Of a stretch of 64,000 nt of DNA, positions 49,344 to 58,817 are shown piece by piece; position 1 is the stretch's first letter, and each line of letters begins with the position of its first letter. A program made the position numbers and the translations under genes. The DNA is from Leucobacter sp. Ag1. GTDB lineage: Bacteria; Actinomycetota; Actinomycetes; Actinomycetales; Microbacteriaceae. The notes beneath the pieces were generated by a model that saw only the letters and a program-made list of their open reading frames with translations, did not search any database and was not told the DNA's origin. The stretch is taken from NCBI RefSeq assembly GCF_000980875.1, contig NZ_LAYO01000101.1:19374-83373 (forward strand), given 5' to 3'.

Positions 49344-51152
49344 ATGACCACTTCACACGCCGACACGGCACCTCAGACCCAGCGACTCTCGACGCTGCGC
49401 GCACTCGCGCGGCTCCTGCCCTTCGCGAAGCCCGCCCTGCCCCGTCTCATCGGCGGGCTCTTCGTCGGTCTCGCCGCGGCCGTCGCCAGCCTGCTCATCC
49501 CGCTCGCGCTCCAGTACGTGATCGACGGTCCGCTCACCTCGGGCGACCGCACGGCCTTCCTCTGGGCGGCCTTCGGCGTGCTCGCGCTCGGTGTGGGCGA
49601 GGCGCTGTTCGTCTTCCTGCGCCGCACCCTCGTGCTGACGCCCGCCGCCGCGGTCGAGTATTCGGTCCGGCAGGCCTTCTACCGGCGGCTGCAGCGCCTG
49701 CAGGTCGCCTTCCACGACCGGTGGCAGTCCGGACAGCTGCTCAGCCGCATGATGCAGGACATCGGCCTCATCAGGCGCTGGCTGGCCTTCGGCTCGATCC
49801 TGCTCGTCATCAACGTCACCACCCTGGTCCTCGGCATGGCGCTGCTGTTCCGCTGGCACTGGGCGCTGGGCGTCGGCTTCGTCGTCTGCAGCATCCCGAT
49901 CTGGGTGGTCAGCTACCGCTTCGAGCAGCGCTACGGCGTGCTCACCCGCACCAGCCAGGACCAGGCGGGCGACCTCGCGACCGCGGTCGAGGAGAGCGTG
50001 CACGGCATCCGGGTGCTGAAGGCCTTCGGGCGCGGCGGTCACGCGCTCGGCGCCTTCGAGCGCAAGGCCGAGACGCTGCGCGCGACCGAGATGAGCAAGG
50101 CGCGCGAGATGGGCGTGATCTGGTTCTGGTACGAGCTGGTGCCGATCATGGCGCAGAGCACGTGCTTCATCATCGGCGTCGTGCTGGCCGCCCAGGGGCA
50201 GCTCACCGTCGGCGAGCTGTTCGCCTTCTTCGCTCTGGCCGCGGCGATGCTCTGGCCGATGGGATCCCTCGGCTTCCTGTTCTCGTTCCTGATCGACACC
50301 CGCACCGCGACCGATCGCGTCTTCGAGGTGTTCGATGCGCCGATCCTCATCGAGGATCCCGCCGATCCGCGCACGATCGCGGAGCCGAGGGGCGCGCTGG
50401 CGTTCCGCGGTGTGCACTTCCGCTACCCGGATGCGAAGGAACCGGAGACCGACCTGATCGACGGGCTCGACCTCGTGCTGCGCCCGGGCGAGACGATGGC
50501 GCTCGTCGGCGCGACGGGCAGCGGCAAGACGACGCTGACGGCGCTGCCGACCCGGCTCTACGACGTGACCGCCGGGTCGGTCGAGATCGATGGCGTCGAC
50601 GTGCGCGAACTGCGGCTCGAAGACCTGCGCAGCCTCATCGGCGTCGCCTTCGAGGAGCCGATCCTGTTCTCGGCGAGCGTGCGCGAGAACGTGCTGCTCG
50701 GGCGCCACGATCTCGACCCGGGAAGCGCCGAGGCGGACGCGGTGCTGCGCGAGGCGCTCGACGTCGCGCAGGCCGGTTTCGTCCACGAACTGCCCGACGG
50801 GGTCGACACCGAGGTGGGGGAGGAAGGGCTCAGCCTCTCCGGCGGCCAACGGCAGCGCCTCGCGCTCGCCCGAGTGGTCGCGGCCAACCCGTCCGTGATG
50901 GTGCTCGACGACCCGCTGTCCGCGCTCGACGTCGACACCGAGGCGCTCGTCGAGGCCGCGCTCCGGCGCGTGCTCGCGGGCACCACCGCGCTGATCGTCG
51001 CGCACCGGCCGTCGACGGTCGCCCTCGCCGACCGCGTCGCGGTCATGCGCGACGGCCGCATCGACGCGGTCGGTACCCACGGCGAGCTGCTCCGCAGCAG
51101 CGAGCACTACCGCTATCTGATCTCCAGCATCGAAGAGGAGGGCCGGCGATGA
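49344..51152 (+). CDS. ABC exporter half, degenerate nucleotide site
   Basis: A 602-residue transporter half with six membrane helices (residues 25-300) and a C-terminal ATPase. Walker A is [11 protein letters not shown], and the signature LSGGQRQR is canonical. The residue after Walker B is Asp instead of Glu ([12 protein letters not shown]), and the Q-loop Gln is Glu (FEEPILFS). This marks the catalytically weak half of a heterodimeric exporter of the TM287/288 or BmrCD type. It is coupled to the second half by ATGA. The substrate is probably a drug or lipid. Confidence 0.92.
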   Translation: MTTSHADTAPQTQRLSTLRALARLLPFAKPALPRLIGGLFVGLAAAVASLLIPLALQYVIDGPLTSGDRTAFLWAAFGVLALGVGEALFVFLRRTLVLTPAAAVEYSVRQAFYRRLQRLQVAFHDRWQSGQLLSRMMQDIGLIRRWLAFGSILLVINVTTLVLGMALLFRWHWALGVGFVVCSIPIWVVSYRFEQRYGVLTRTSQDQAGDLATAVEESVHGIRVLKAFGRGGHALGAFERKAETLRATEMSKAREMGVIWFWYELVPIMAQSTCFIIGVVLAAQGQLTVGELFAFFALAAAMLWPMGSLGFLFSFLIDTRTATDRVFEVFDAPILIEDPADPRTIAEPRGALAFRGVHFRYPDAKEPETDLIDGLDLVLRPGETMALVGATGSGKTTLTALPTRLYDVTAGSVEIDGVDVRELRLEDLRSLIGVAFEEPILFSASVRENVLLGRHDLDPGSAEADAVLREALDVAQAGFVHELPDGVDTEVGEEGLSLSGGQRQRLALARVVAANPSVMVLDDPLSALDVDTEALVEAALRRVLAGTTALIVAHRPSTVALADRVAVMRDGRIDAVGTHGELLRSSEHYRYLISSIEEEGRR

Positions 51153-52981
51153 GCCCCGAGACCGTCCGCGGAACCCGCGGAGAGGATCGCGAGCACTACA
51201 CCCGTGCCGAGAGCCGAGCGATCCGTCGGCGCTCGCTGCGCCTGCTCGGCGCGATCCTGAAGCCGCTGCGCCGGCTCGTCCTCCTCACGATGGTCGTCGT
51301 GATCGCCTCGACCGCGCTGCGGGCCATCGGGCCGACGCTGCTCGCATTCGGTATCGACGAGGCGCTGCCGCGCGCCGTCGACCAGGGCGACTGGTGGCCG
51401 GCCATCGGTATCGGGGCCGCGTTCCTCGCGACCGGTGGCATCGGCGCGGCGCTCGTCGGCTGGTACGTGGTGCTCATCGCCCGGGTCACCCAGGCGGTGA
51501 TGCTCGAGCTGCGCATGCGGATCTTCCGGCACACCCAGCGACTCAGCCTGGAGTTCCACGAGGGCTACACCTCGGGTCGCATCATCTCGCGGCAGACGAG
51601 CGACCTCGAGTCGATCCAGGAGCTGCTGCACGGCAGTCTGAACGAGCTCGTGGACGCCGTGCTGCTGGGCACGTTCACGCTGATCGCCCTGTTCCTGATC
51701 GACTGGCGCTCGGGTCTCGTGCTGCTCGGTTTCGGTCTGCCGCTCGTCGTGCTCATGTGGTGGTTCGTGCGCGAATCGCAGAAGGGCTTCCGCTCGACGC
51801 GCGTCGTCAGCGCCCGGCTCATCGTCCAGTTCGTCGAGACCATGACGGGCATCCGCGCCGTGCAGGCCTTCCGGCGGGAGAAGCGGAACGACGCGGTGTT
51901 CGGCAGGGTCTCCGACGACTACCGCCGGGCGAACGTCCGCGTGATCCGGCTGTTCGGCGCGCTCGATCCGGGCCTGATCCTGCTCGCGAACCTCACCATC
52001 GCGGTCGTGCTGCTCTGGGGCGGCCTGCGAGTGATGGATGCCGGTCTCGCGATCGGCGTGCTGCTCGCGGCGGTGCTCTACGTGCGCAACTTCTTCGGGC
52101 CGATCGAGGACGTGGCGATGTTCCTCAACTCCTACCAGTCCGCGGCGGCGGCGCTCGAGAAGGTGTCGGGCGTGCTCGAGGAGGAGCCGACCGTGCGCGA
52201 TCCGGCGGCGCCGGTGCGGCTGTCCGCCGCTCGCGGTGCCCTCTCCTTCGAGGGCGTGCGCTTCGGGTACGCGAATGGACGCACGGTGCTCGACCTCGCC
52301 GAGTCCGGGCAGCGCGATCTCGTGCTGCCCGCGGGGCAGACGGTCGCGCTTGTCGGAACCACGGGAGCCGGCAAATCGACCCTGGCCAAGCTGGTCGCGC
52401 GCTTCTACGACCCGAGCGAGGGTCGGGTCGCGCTCGACGGCGTCGACCTGCGCGACCTCGCGCCGGCGGACCTGCGGCGCGCGATCGTCATGGTGACGCA
52501 GGAGGCCTACCTGTTCAGCGGGACCGTCGCCGACAACATCGCGCTGGGCAAGCCCGACGCGACATCGGACGAGATCCGGGCGGCGGCGCGGGCGGTCGGA
52601 GCCGATGCCTTCATCGAGTCACTGCCCGACGGCTATGCCACCGACGTCAACAAGCGCGGCGGTCGCGTGTCCGCGGGGCAGCGCCAGCTGATCTCGTTCG
52701 CGCGCGCGTTCCTCGCGGATCCCGCGGTGCTGATCCTCGACGAGGCGACCGCGTCGCTCGACCTGCCGAGCGAGCGTCAGGTGCAGGACGCGCTGCAGCG
52801 CCTGCTCGCCGACCGCACCGCGATCATCATCGCGCACCGGCTGTCGACGGTCGCGATCGCGGATCGGGTGCTCGTGATGGAGCACGGACGTGTGATCGAG
52901 GACGGGACTCCCGGCGAGCTCATCGCTTCGGGTGGCAAATTCGCCGGCCTGCATGCGGCGTGGGAGGACTCCCTGGCGTAG
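51149..52981 (+). CDS. ABC exporter half, canonical Walker B
   Basis: A 610-residue partner of the previous gene ([17 protein letters not shown]). Six membrane helices lie in residues 38-330. The ATPase has [12 protein letters not shown]-loop [10 protein letters not shown] and a canonical [12 protein letters not shown] with the catalytic Glu. Its signature is changed to VSAGQRQL. The two genes are complementary: this Walker site pairs with the partner's LSGGQ to form the active ATP site. The TM region has coupling-helix sequences such as [11 protein letters not shown]. Confidence 0.92.
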   Translation: MSPETVRGTRGEDREHYTRAESRAIRRRSLRLLGAILKPLRRLVLLTMVVVIASTALRAIGPTLLAFGIDEALPRAVDQGDWWPAIGIGAAFLATGGIGAALVGWYVVLIARVTQAVMLELRMRIFRHTQRLSLEFHEGYTSGRIISRQTSDLESIQELLHGSLNELVDAVLLGTFTLIALFLIDWRSGLVLLGFGLPLVVLMWWFVRESQKGFRSTRVVSARLIVQFVETMTGIRAVQAFRREKRNDAVFGRVSDDYRRANVRVIRLFGALDPGLILLANLTIAVVLLWGGLRVMDAGLAIGVLLAAVLYVRNFFGPIEDVAMFLNSYQSAAAALEKVSGVLEEEPTVRDPAAPVRLSAARGALSFEGVRFGYANGRTVLDLAESGQRDLVLPAGQTVALVGTTGAGKSTLAKLVARFYDPSEGRVALDGVDLRDLAPADLRRAIVMVTQEAYLFSGTVADNIALGKPDATSDEIRAAARAVGADAFIESLPDGYATDVNKRGGRVSAGQRQLISFARAFLADPAVLILDEATASLDLPSERQVQDALQRLLADRTAIIIAHRLSTVAIADRVLVMEHGRVIEDGTPGELIASGGKFAGLHAAWEDSLA

Positions 52982-52993
52982 CGGGAGGCGGAG

Positions 52994-53002
52994 TTATCCA
53001 CA
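52994..53002 (+). promoter_or_regulatory. Single perfect DnaA-box match
   Basis: TTATCCACA matches the DnaA-box consensus exactly. It is isolated, 13 bp after the exporter stop, so it is not an origin. It may be a DnaA titration or regulatory site, or chance. Confidence 0.4.
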
Positions 53003-53007
53003 GATCG

Positions 53008-53037
53008 GGGGATCCGGGCACATCGGCCCGGATCCCC
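53008..53037 (+). terminator. 12-bp hairpin after the ABC exporter operon
   Basis: GGGGATCCGGGC at 53008-53019 pairs perfectly with 53026-53037 across a 6-nt loop. No T-run follows; high-GC actinobacterial terminators often lack one. Confidence 0.6.
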
Positions 53038-53089
53038 TGGGAGCATGGGACCTCCATCCCCGTCCACCTCGAGAATGGAGCCCCGTGGC

Positions 53090-53461
53090 ATGACCGAACC
53101 CCAGATCTGGACCATCATCGGCGTGCTCGTGGCGAGCACGGTCGGCTTGGCGGCCTTCATGACGCAGACGCTGCAGCGCAGCGTTGCGGGACTGCGCGAC
53201 GAGATGGTGGGCCGGTTCACCGCTCTCGACGGGCGTGTCGAGCGTCTGGAAGGACGCTTCGATCGGCTCGAGCATAAGGTCGACGGTCTTGAAGGCGATA
53301 TGCGCGTGGTCTCCGAGAAAGTGGATGGCCTGGAACGCGATATGCGCGTGGTCTCCGAGAAAGTGGATGGCCTGGACCGGGACATGCGCGTGCTCTCCGG
53401 CAAGGTCGATGGCCTCGACCGAGACGTCCGCGCGATCTCGGAGCAGATTCTTCCGGAGTGA
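53090..53461 (+). CDS. Membrane-anchored coiled-coil protein with 14-residue repeats
   Basis: A 123-residue protein starting at the ATG at 53090 (MTEPQIWTIIGVLVAS). Residues 5-24 are one membrane segment. From residue 30 the protein is a continuous coiled coil. Residues 63-118 are four repeats of KVDGLxxDMRVVSE type, encoded by 42-bp DNA repeats that are nearly identical in the first three copies. The last residues are QILPE. The repeat number may vary by strand slippage. The function is unknown; such proteins can act as spacers or scaffolds at the membrane. Confidence 0.78.
   Translation: MTEPQIWTIIGVLVASTVGLAAFMTQTLQRSVAGLRDEMVGRFTALDGRVERLEGRFDRLEHKVDGLEGDMRVVSEKVDGLERDMRVVSEKVDGLDRDMRVLSGKVDGLDRDVRAISEQILPE
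53276..53443 (+). repeat. Four 42-bp tandem repeats
   Basis: Copies begin at 53276, 53318, 53360 and 53402. Copies 1 and 2 share long exact stretches (GATATGCGCGTGGTCTCCGA in both); copies 3 and 4 diverge. They code for the 14-residue heptad pairs. Confidence 0.9.
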
Positions 53462-53480
53462 GTCTCCGGCGGAGCTCTCG

Positions 53481-53795
53481 CTACTGTTCGCGAGGTGCGG
53501 GAGGGACCGCCGAATTCGAGGTGTCGTCTGCGGCGCCGGATTCGGTGGCGTCCACCGCCTCGTCCTCGATCACGTCGTCCTCGGTGCGCTCCTTGGTGCG
53601 CCAGGCATAGATGCTCTCCGATGCCGCGGAGCGCTGCCGGTTCAGGAAGATGACCGAGAGGCTCACCGCCGCGAGCGTCGCCACGATCGCCGACAGCCAC
53701 CACGTCCATCCGATGAGCATGAGGGCGGCGAAGGGCACCACGAAGAACACGAGGCGCAGCACGACGTAGACGAGCCAGGCAGAGCGGGATTTCAC
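53481..53795 (-). CDS. DUF4229 family membrane protein
   Basis: A 104-residue protein with a GTG start at 53795 (VKSRSAWLVYVVLRLV). Two membrane helices (residues 8-28 and 32-52) are followed by NRQRSAASESIYAWRTKERT and an acidic tail. The pattern of two helices, then an Arg-rich turn, matches the small DUF4229 family of actinobacteria, whose genes are often near menaquinone genes. TACACT lies 6 nt before the GTG, so the transcript is likely leaderless. The role is unknown. Confidence 0.75.
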   Translation of the reverse strand: MKSRSAWLVYVVLRLVFFVVPFAALMLIGWTWWLSAIVATLAAVSLSVIFLNRQRSAASESIYAWRTKERTEDDVIEDEAVDATESGAADDTSNSAVPPAPREQ

Positions 53796-53801
53796 CCTTC
53801 G

Positions 53802-53807
53802 AGTGTA
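53802..53807 (-). promoter_or_regulatory. -10 box of the DUF4229 gene
   Basis: On the minus strand TACACT is 6 nt before the GTG at 53795. Confidence 0.5.
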
Positions 53808-53867
53808 CGGGTACCGGCTGGGTCGCCCCTCAACGGTCGGATCCAGCGCACCGACAGCCGGGCTGGG

Positions 53868-53873
53868 TACGAT
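53868..53873 (+). promoter_or_regulatory. -10 box of the PLDc_N-menD operon
   Basis: TACGAT is 6 nt before the ATG at 53880. Confidence 0.55.
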
Positions 53874-53879
53874 GGGTGC

Positions 53880-54374
53880 ATGGTACGAGTGGCGATCATC
53901 GGAGTGGTCGTCGCCGTTGCATTCACGCTCTATGCGCTGATCGACGCGGCGATGTCGGAACCGTCGCGGTCCCGGGGCGTCAGCAAGCCGGTCTGGGTGG
54001 TGCTCACCGTCGTGCTGCCGGTGATCGGCGGGATCCTCTGGTTCACGATCGGCAGGGGGCAGCCGCAGCCCGCGCGTCCGGCCGCACGCCCCGACGACGA
54101 TCCCCGCTTCACCGCGACGCGACTGACGCACGATCAGCTCGACGACCACATGCGGGAGCTCGAGGACCGTCTGCGCGAACTCGACGCCGAGACCTTCCCC
54201 GGCGAACCTCCGGCAGTCGACGTTCCGGATCCCACCCGAGGAGCCGAGCCCGAACGGACCGGAGATCAGGCTCCGGACGCACCCGAGCCCGGCGCCGGCG
54301 ATCCGTTGCATCCCCGAGATCGGCTGAGCGGGACGGACCTCCGGCCCGACGACCCCGAGCCGGGCCGGAAGTGA
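53880..54374 (+). CDS. PLDc_N-domain membrane protein
   Basis: A 164-residue protein (MVRVAIIGVVVAVAFT). Two membrane helices (4-24 and 38-58) flank SEPSRSRGVSKPVWVVL, and the second ends ILWFTIGRG. This is the PLDc_N (phospholipase D N-terminal) module without the catalytic part. The C-terminal 100 residues are acidic, Pro-rich and disordered (DDHMRELEDRLREL forms one helix). It is coupled to menD by GTGA and shares its promoter, an arrangement that I recall from other actinobacterial menD loci. Confidence 0.8.
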   Translation: MVRVAIIGVVVAVAFTLYALIDAAMSEPSRSRGVSKPVWVVLTVVLPVIGGILWFTIGRGQPQPARPAARPDDDPRFTATRLTHDQLDDHMRELEDRLRELDAETFPGEPPAVDVPDPTRGAEPERTGDQAPDAPEPGAGDPLHPRDRLSGTDLRPDDPEPGRK

Positions 54375-56227
54375 GCACGGCGCCCGCCGCCGAGTTCTCG
54401 ATCGCGCTGCTCGCGGAACTCGTCCGCGGCGGAGTACGCGACCTGGTGGTCTGCCCCGGCTCCCGGTCGCAGGCGCTCGCGCTGGCCGCCGCAGCTGCGG
54501 AGGCCGGCGGTGCTGTTCGCCTGCACGTGCGCGTCGACGAGCGCTCGGCCGGGTTCTTCGCGCTGGGCGTTGCACGTGAAACGGGCGTTCCCGCGCCGAT
54601 CATCGTGACGAGCGGCACCGCGGTCGCCAACCTCGTGCCGGCCGCGCTCGAAGCGCACGAAGCTCGTGTTCCCATGCTGCTGCTGACCGCGGACCGGCCG
54701 GACGAGCTTCGGGGCATCCGCAGCAATCAGACCACCCGGCAGGGTGAACTGGTCGGCGCGTTCGCCCGGCTCGTGCTCGAAGTGCCGGCTCCCGCTGCAG
54801 TGCCGGACTCGACGGAACCGCCCTGGATCGCCGGATTCGAGCCGGACCGTCTGGCTCGGACGGCGCTGCAGGCCGCCCGCGGCACCTCCGAGCGACCGGC
54901 GGGTCCGGTGCAGCTCAACCTCGCGTTCCGCGAGCCGCTCTCCGGCCCTCCGCTCGGCGGGAACCTGCGCGTCGGAACTGAGACGTTGACCGTTTCCGAG
55001 CTCTTCGCCTCCGCGCGCGCGGACGCCGATCGCGAACTCGACGGGGAGGAACCCGCCGCGGGTCCTGCAGGAGACCGCCCGAGGCTCGAGGCGATGGGCG
55101 GCGGAAATCGAGCGGTGCCCGAGTGGCCGGGTGCAGAAACCTACGTGCACGACGACGGCGTCCGTGCGGTGGTCATCGCGGGTGCGGATGCCGGAGACCG
55201 GGCCGAGGCCTTCGCCCACGACGCCGGTCTGCCGCTGCTCGCCGAGGTCGTCAGCGGTGTGCGGTTCGGGCGTGAAGCGGTGACGAACTACTCGGCGCTG
55301 CTCGACGACCCCGAGCTCGGTGGCGCGGTGGAGCGGGCGATCGTGTTCGGCCACCCGACGCTGACCCGGCAAGTGCCGGCGCTGCTGAAACGCGACGGCG
55401 TCGAAGTCGTCGTCGTCGACCCGCACCTCGGCCGCGGGGTGGAGCACTACGATCCGAGCGGCGCTGCACGAGTGGTGCGCATCGCGAGCGTGGGCGAGGC
55501 GCACGATCCGCGGGCGGTCCGGGAGTGGCTCGGTTCCTGGATCGTCGCCGATCGCGCATTGCGCGAGGCCCGCAGCACGGTGCACGAGCCCGACCTCGCC
55601 GCTGCGCTCGCCCCGGGATACCGGGAGCGCAGCAGCTACGCGCGCGCCGAGGTCGCCGTCATGCGCGAACCCGTGACACGCGAGATGCTCGCCGAATCCG
55701 TGTGGCGGGCGACCTGGCCGCACGACCGTCTGGTGGTCGCCGCGTCGCGGTTGGTCCGAGTGCTCGACGGGATCGCCCCGCCTCGACGGATCCGGGTGCA
55801 CGCCAACCGCGGCCTCGCCGGGATCGACGGGACCGTGGCGACCGCGCTCGCCATCGCCGCGGTGAGCCAGTCCGCGGACGATCCGCGGCAGGCGGCGGGA
55901 ACCACCCGCGTGCTGATCGGCGATCTCGCGCTGATGCACGACGCGGGGTCCCTGCTGCTCGATCCGGAGGAGCTCCGCCCGCGCATCCAGGTGCTCGTCG
56001 GCGTCGACGGCGGCGGCACGATCTTCGACGGGCTCGAGGTCGCGGGAACCGCGGATCGCGACGCCTACCGCAGAGTCATGACGGTGCCCCGGTCGATCGG
56101 GCTGCGCGAACTCGCCGAGGCCTACGGATGGGCCTACGAGCGGGCTGCGACGCGGAGCGAGCTCGACCGGATCTTCACCGCTCCCGTGACCGGTCCGACG
56201 ATCGTCGAGGTCCCGCTGGCCGAGTAG
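54371..56227 (+). CDS. menD: 2-Succinyl-5-enolpyruvyl-6-hydroxy-3-cyclohexene-1-carboxylate synthase
   Basis: A 618-residue thiamine-diphosphate enzyme that joins isochorismate and 2-oxoglutarate. MenD features are VVCPGSRSQALALAAA, VRVDERSAGFFALG (cofactor Glu), TSGTAVANLVPAALEA and, near the C-terminus, NRGLAGIDGTVATALA and GDLALMHDAGSLLL, which bind ThDP and Mg. The GTG start overlaps the previous stop. A somewhat long loop at 205-265 (acidic, Gly-rich) explains the extra length compared with the usual 550-580. Confidence 0.95.
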   Translation: MSTAPAAEFSIALLAELVRGGVRDLVVCPGSRSQALALAAAAAEAGGAVRLHVRVDERSAGFFALGVARETGVPAPIIVTSGTAVANLVPAALEAHEARVPMLLLTADRPDELRGIRSNQTTRQGELVGAFARLVLEVPAPAAVPDSTEPPWIAGFEPDRLARTALQAARGTSERPAGPVQLNLAFREPLSGPPLGGNLRVGTETLTVSELFASARADADRELDGEEPAAGPAGDRPRLEAMGGGNRAVPEWPGAETYVHDDGVRAVVIAGADAGDRAEAFAHDAGLPLLAEVVSGVRFGREAVTNYSALLDDPELGGAVERAIVFGHPTLTRQVPALLKRDGVEVVVVDPHLGRGVEHYDPSGAARVVRIASVGEAHDPRAVREWLGSWIVADRALREARSTVHEPDLAAALAPGYRERSSYARAEVAVMREPVTREMLAESVWRATWPHDRLVVAASRLVRVLDGIAPPRRIRVHANRGLAGIDGTVATALAIAAVSQSADDPRQAAGTTRVLIGDLALMHDAGSLLLDPEELRPRIQVLVGVDGGGTIFDGLEVAGTADRDAYRRVMTVPRSIGLRELAEAYGWAYERAATRSELDRIFTAPVTGPTIVEVPLAE

Positions 56228-56236
56228 TCCGCGGGC

Positions 56237-57109
56237 TCAGGCCGGCCAGCGCAGGTCGATCGAATCCTCGATCCGCGCGCGTTCGGCTGCGACGTCGAAC
56301 TCCGGTTGCGGCCATTCCGGGGCCATGCGGTGCAACTCCGAGATGACGATCCGCTGCACCGCGGCTCGGGCGTACCACTTGGCGTTCGCAGGGACGACGT
56401 ACCAGGGCGCGTGCTCGACGTTCGTGCGCTCGATCGCGATCCCGAACGCGTCCATGTAGTCGGGCCAGAGCAGCCGCTCGTCGACATCGCCGGGGTTGTA
56501 CTTCCAGTACTTCTCGGGGTCGTCGAGGCGCGAGAGGAGCCGGGCCGCCTGCTCCTCGGGGGAGATGTGCAGCATGATCTTGACGATGCGCACACCGGCG
56601 TCCGCGATGCGGCGCTCGAAGTCGACGATGGCGCCGTAGCGCCGTTCGATCTCCTCCGGCGGGGCGAAGGCGCGGACGCGCTGGATCAGCACGTCCTCGT
56701 AGTGGGACCGGTCGAAGAGCCCGATGACTCCGGGGCCGGGAACCCGGGGCTCCACCCGCCAGAGGAAGTCGTGCGTGCGCTCTTCCGGTGTCGGGCTCTT
56801 GAACGCGGTGAGTGCGAGCCCGTACGGCTCGAGCTGGGCGAACACGTGGTTCACGATCCCGCCCTTGCCCGCGGCGTCCATGGCCTGGAGGACGACGAGC
56901 AGCCGATCTTCGGCTCCGAGCCGGCTCTGTGCGAAGAGCTTCTCCTGCAGGCCGCGCAGTTCCTGTGCGGATGCGGCGAGCTCGGTGGCGCCCGCGCGTT
57001 TGTCGGCGGCGGTTCCGGGGGTCGAGGACGGGTCGACTCTCCGCAGATCGAAGTCGGGCCCGACGCGCAGCAGCGCCGAGACGTCGTCGGTCCAGAAGTG
57101 CTTCGTCAT
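56237..57109 (-). CDS. ppk2: Polyphosphate kinase 2 family protein
   Basis: A 290-residue P-loop kinase (MTKHFWTDDVSALLRV) with GAGGAGG 5 nt before the ATG. It transfers phosphate between polyphosphate and nucleotides. Motifs are VLQAMDAAGKGGIVNHV (Walker A near 72-88), GVIGLFDRSHYEDVLIQRV (Walker B) and the lid ISPEEQAARLLSRLDDPEKYWK. The C-terminal WYVVPANAKWYARAAV is typical. It is a one-domain PPK2. The direction (ADP or AMP synthesis) cannot be set from sequence alone. It is convergent with menD. Confidence 0.92.
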   Translation of the reverse strand: MTKHFWTDDVSALLRVGPDFDLRRVDPSSTPGTAADKRAGATELAASAQELRGLQEKLFAQSRLGAEDRLLVVLQAMDAAGKGGIVNHVFAQLEPYGLALTAFKSPTPEERTHDFLWRVEPRVPGPGVIGLFDRSHYEDVLIQRVRAFAPPEEIERRYGAIVDFERRIADAGVRIVKIMLHISPEEQAARLLSRLDDPEKYWKYNPGDVDERLLWPDYMDAFGIAIERTNVEHAPWYVVPANAKWYARAAVQRIVISELHRMAPEWPQPEFDVAAERARIEDSIDLRWPA

Positions 57110-57245
57110 GGGGCCTCCTCGCTTCGGTCACACAGTACCGGGGCGGGGGCGGCGGCTCCAGTCTCGGAGCGGGCCACATGTCGGGCATCGGCGTCGAGGA
57201 CGCGGGAGCCCGGCACGTGGCCCGAGGGGTCTCCGGGGATCGCGG

Positions 57246-58799
57246 TCAGGCGGTCTCGTCGGACACGCGCCGTTTCCGCGCGACCAGCGCGAGCGAGACG
57301 CCGCCGAGGAGGAGCGCACCGCCCGCGGCAGCGGCGAGCGGGGTCCAGAGCTCCGGGGCTCCGGTGGTCGCGAGCGGCTGCGCCGCATCGGTGGTCGGCA
57401 TGATCGCCGGGCGCGCGGTTCCGCTCGGCGTAGCCGGGGCGGTGGTGGGAGGAGTGCTCGGACCGGTCGGATCCGTCGGGCCGGTCGGTTCCGTCGGTGC
57501 GGTCGGTTCCGTCGGTGCGGTCGGTTCCGTCGGTGCGGTCGGATCCGTCGGTGCGGTCGGATCCGTCGGCTCGACCGGAGGCTGCACGGAAGCGGTGCTA
57601 CCGGCGAGTCGGGACACCGCCGAGTTCTTCGGACTGCTGGCGCTCCACTGGTCGGTGAACACGATGGATCCGAGCTCGCCGGACGCGCTCCGGAGGTCCG
57701 CGGGGGTCCAGGTCACCGGCACTTCCACCTGGGCGCCCGGTGCGAGGTACGGATCGAAATCGCCGATGGTGAGCTCGGACCCGCCGGACGTCCCCTGCAG
57801 TTCGGCGGTCAGCAGCACCCGGCGGCCGGTCGGGTTCGTGACCGTGACCGTGCGGTCGGTCGCGGTTCCGGGCTCGACGTTGCCGAAGTCGGCATCGGTC
57901 GCCGTCAGCGGCACCTCGACTCCGATCCCGCTGTAGTTCGCGATGAAGGACGCGGGCCGATCGGTCCCCCAATCGGGAACCGGCGGATGCGCCGAGACGA
58001 GGAAGGCGCCGCTCTGCTCTCCGACGGAGTACGGCGAGTACGTGACTGGGATGTTCGCGCTCTCGCCCGGAGCGAGCGTGCGCGGGAGCGATGCCGGGTC
58101 GGCGAGCCGCACCGGCGAGCCCCAGGAATTGATCGCGAGGATCGGGAGATCGAACGCGGTGATGTTGGTGACTCGAAACTCGATGGGATCGGAGGTGGTG
58201 CCCACCGGTACCGATCCGGCGTCGACCTGCGAGGTCTCGAGCACCTTCGGGTTGCCGTTGATCGAGACCTGGGCGTCGACCGGGTCCCCGTCGGGGACGC
58301 CGGCGGGGGTGACCGGGGTCGCCCGCATGTTCCAGCCGGCGCCGAGCGAGTAGTGGCTCTGCGGTGCGAAGTAGTACTCGAGGGTGCACTGGTCGCCGGC
58401 GTGCATGATCGTCGTGCCGAAGTAGGGCGGGCAGACGCCCGTGAACTTGGCGCCGTACTCGGGAGTGACCGAGGGCTCGCCCTGGTTGCCGAACCGGATA
58501 TCGCGCTTCGCGGTGACGGTGACCGTTCCCGTGCCCCGGTAGCCGAGCGCGGCATCGATCTCGAGTCGATCGCTCGACAGGCTGAAGAGGTCGTTCTCGG
58601 ACTGGGCGGTTCGCGTGCGGGGCGCTGATGCTTCGGGCAGTGCGAGGTGCGGGACCTCTGCCCGTGCGGTCGGCTCCTTCGAATCCGCGGAGTCCGCCGG
58701 CGCGGCGAGCGCCGGCGTCGCCGCGCCGAACGACAGGGCGAGTGCGATCGCGGAGACGCCGATCAGGGTCGTCTTCGGGCGGGTGATGCGTGAACGCAT
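57246..58799 (-). CDS. Cell-wall-anchored surface protein with LATTG sorting signal
   Basis: A 517-residue protein (MRSRITRPKTTLIGVS), with AAAGGAG 5 nt before the ATG. Residues 1-32 are a Sec signal ending ALA. Residues 60-395 contain beta-sandwich units of the choice-of-anchor/ASH type (PIEFRVTNITAFDLPI, then NVEPGTATDRTVTVTN). Then follows a Pro/Thr spacer with six 18-bp-coded repeats (about 410-447), LATTG at 476-480, a membrane segment and RKRR. LAxTG is the motif of class E sortases. Two Cys pairs may form (GVCPPYF and QCTLEYYF). Confidence 0.88.
   Translation of the reverse strand: MRSRITRPKTTLIGVSAIALALSFGAATPALAAPADSADSKEPTARAEVPHLALPEASAPRTRTAQSENDLFSLSSDRLEIDAALGYRGTGTVTVTAKRDIRFGNQGEPSVTPEYGAKFTGVCPPYFGTTIMHAGDQCTLEYYFAPQSHYSLGAGWNMRATPVTPAGVPDGDPVDAQVSINGNPKVLETSQVDAGSVPVGTTSDPIEFRVTNITAFDLPILAINSWGSPVRLADPASLPRTLAPGESANIPVTYSPYSVGEQSGAFLVSAHPPVPDWGTDRPASFIANYSGIGVEVPLTATDADFGNVEPGTATDRTVTVTNPTGRRVLLTAELQGTSGGSELTIGDFDPYLAPGAQVEVPVTWTPADLRSASGELGSIVFTDQWSASSPKNSAVSRLAGSTASVQPPVEPTDPTAPTDPTAPTEPTAPTEPTAPTEPTGPTDPTGPSTPPTTAPATPSGTARPAIMPTTDAAQPLATTGAPELWTPLAAAAGGALLLGGVSLALVARKRRVSDETA
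57463..57570 (-). repeat. Six 18-bp repeats coding a Pro/Thr spacer
   Basis: Units begin at 57463, 57481, 57499, 57517, 57535 and 57553 and share the core GGTCGGWTCCGTCGG. They encode PTDPTG / PTEPTA-type hexapeptides in the wall-spanning spacer. Confidence 0.9.
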
Positions 58800-58817
58800 G
58801 AAGTCTCCTTTCGAGGG

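Noticed and set aside
48980..51148. Upstream extension giving a 1333-codon frame into the second ABC gene
   Set aside because: It runs in a shifted frame through the first ABC gene. The real second gene starts at 51149 with ATGA coupling.
52994..53002. Chromosomal replication origin at the DnaA box
   Set aside because: There is only one box, no AT-rich unwinding region, and no dnaA or dnaN gene nearby.
53276..53443. CRISPR array
   Set aside because: The 42-bp repeats are contiguous, without unique spacers, and code for a coiled coil in one frame.
57246..58799. SipW substrate
   Set aside because: The N-terminus is a normal Sec signal ending ALA and lacks the WTDQEN-type motif.
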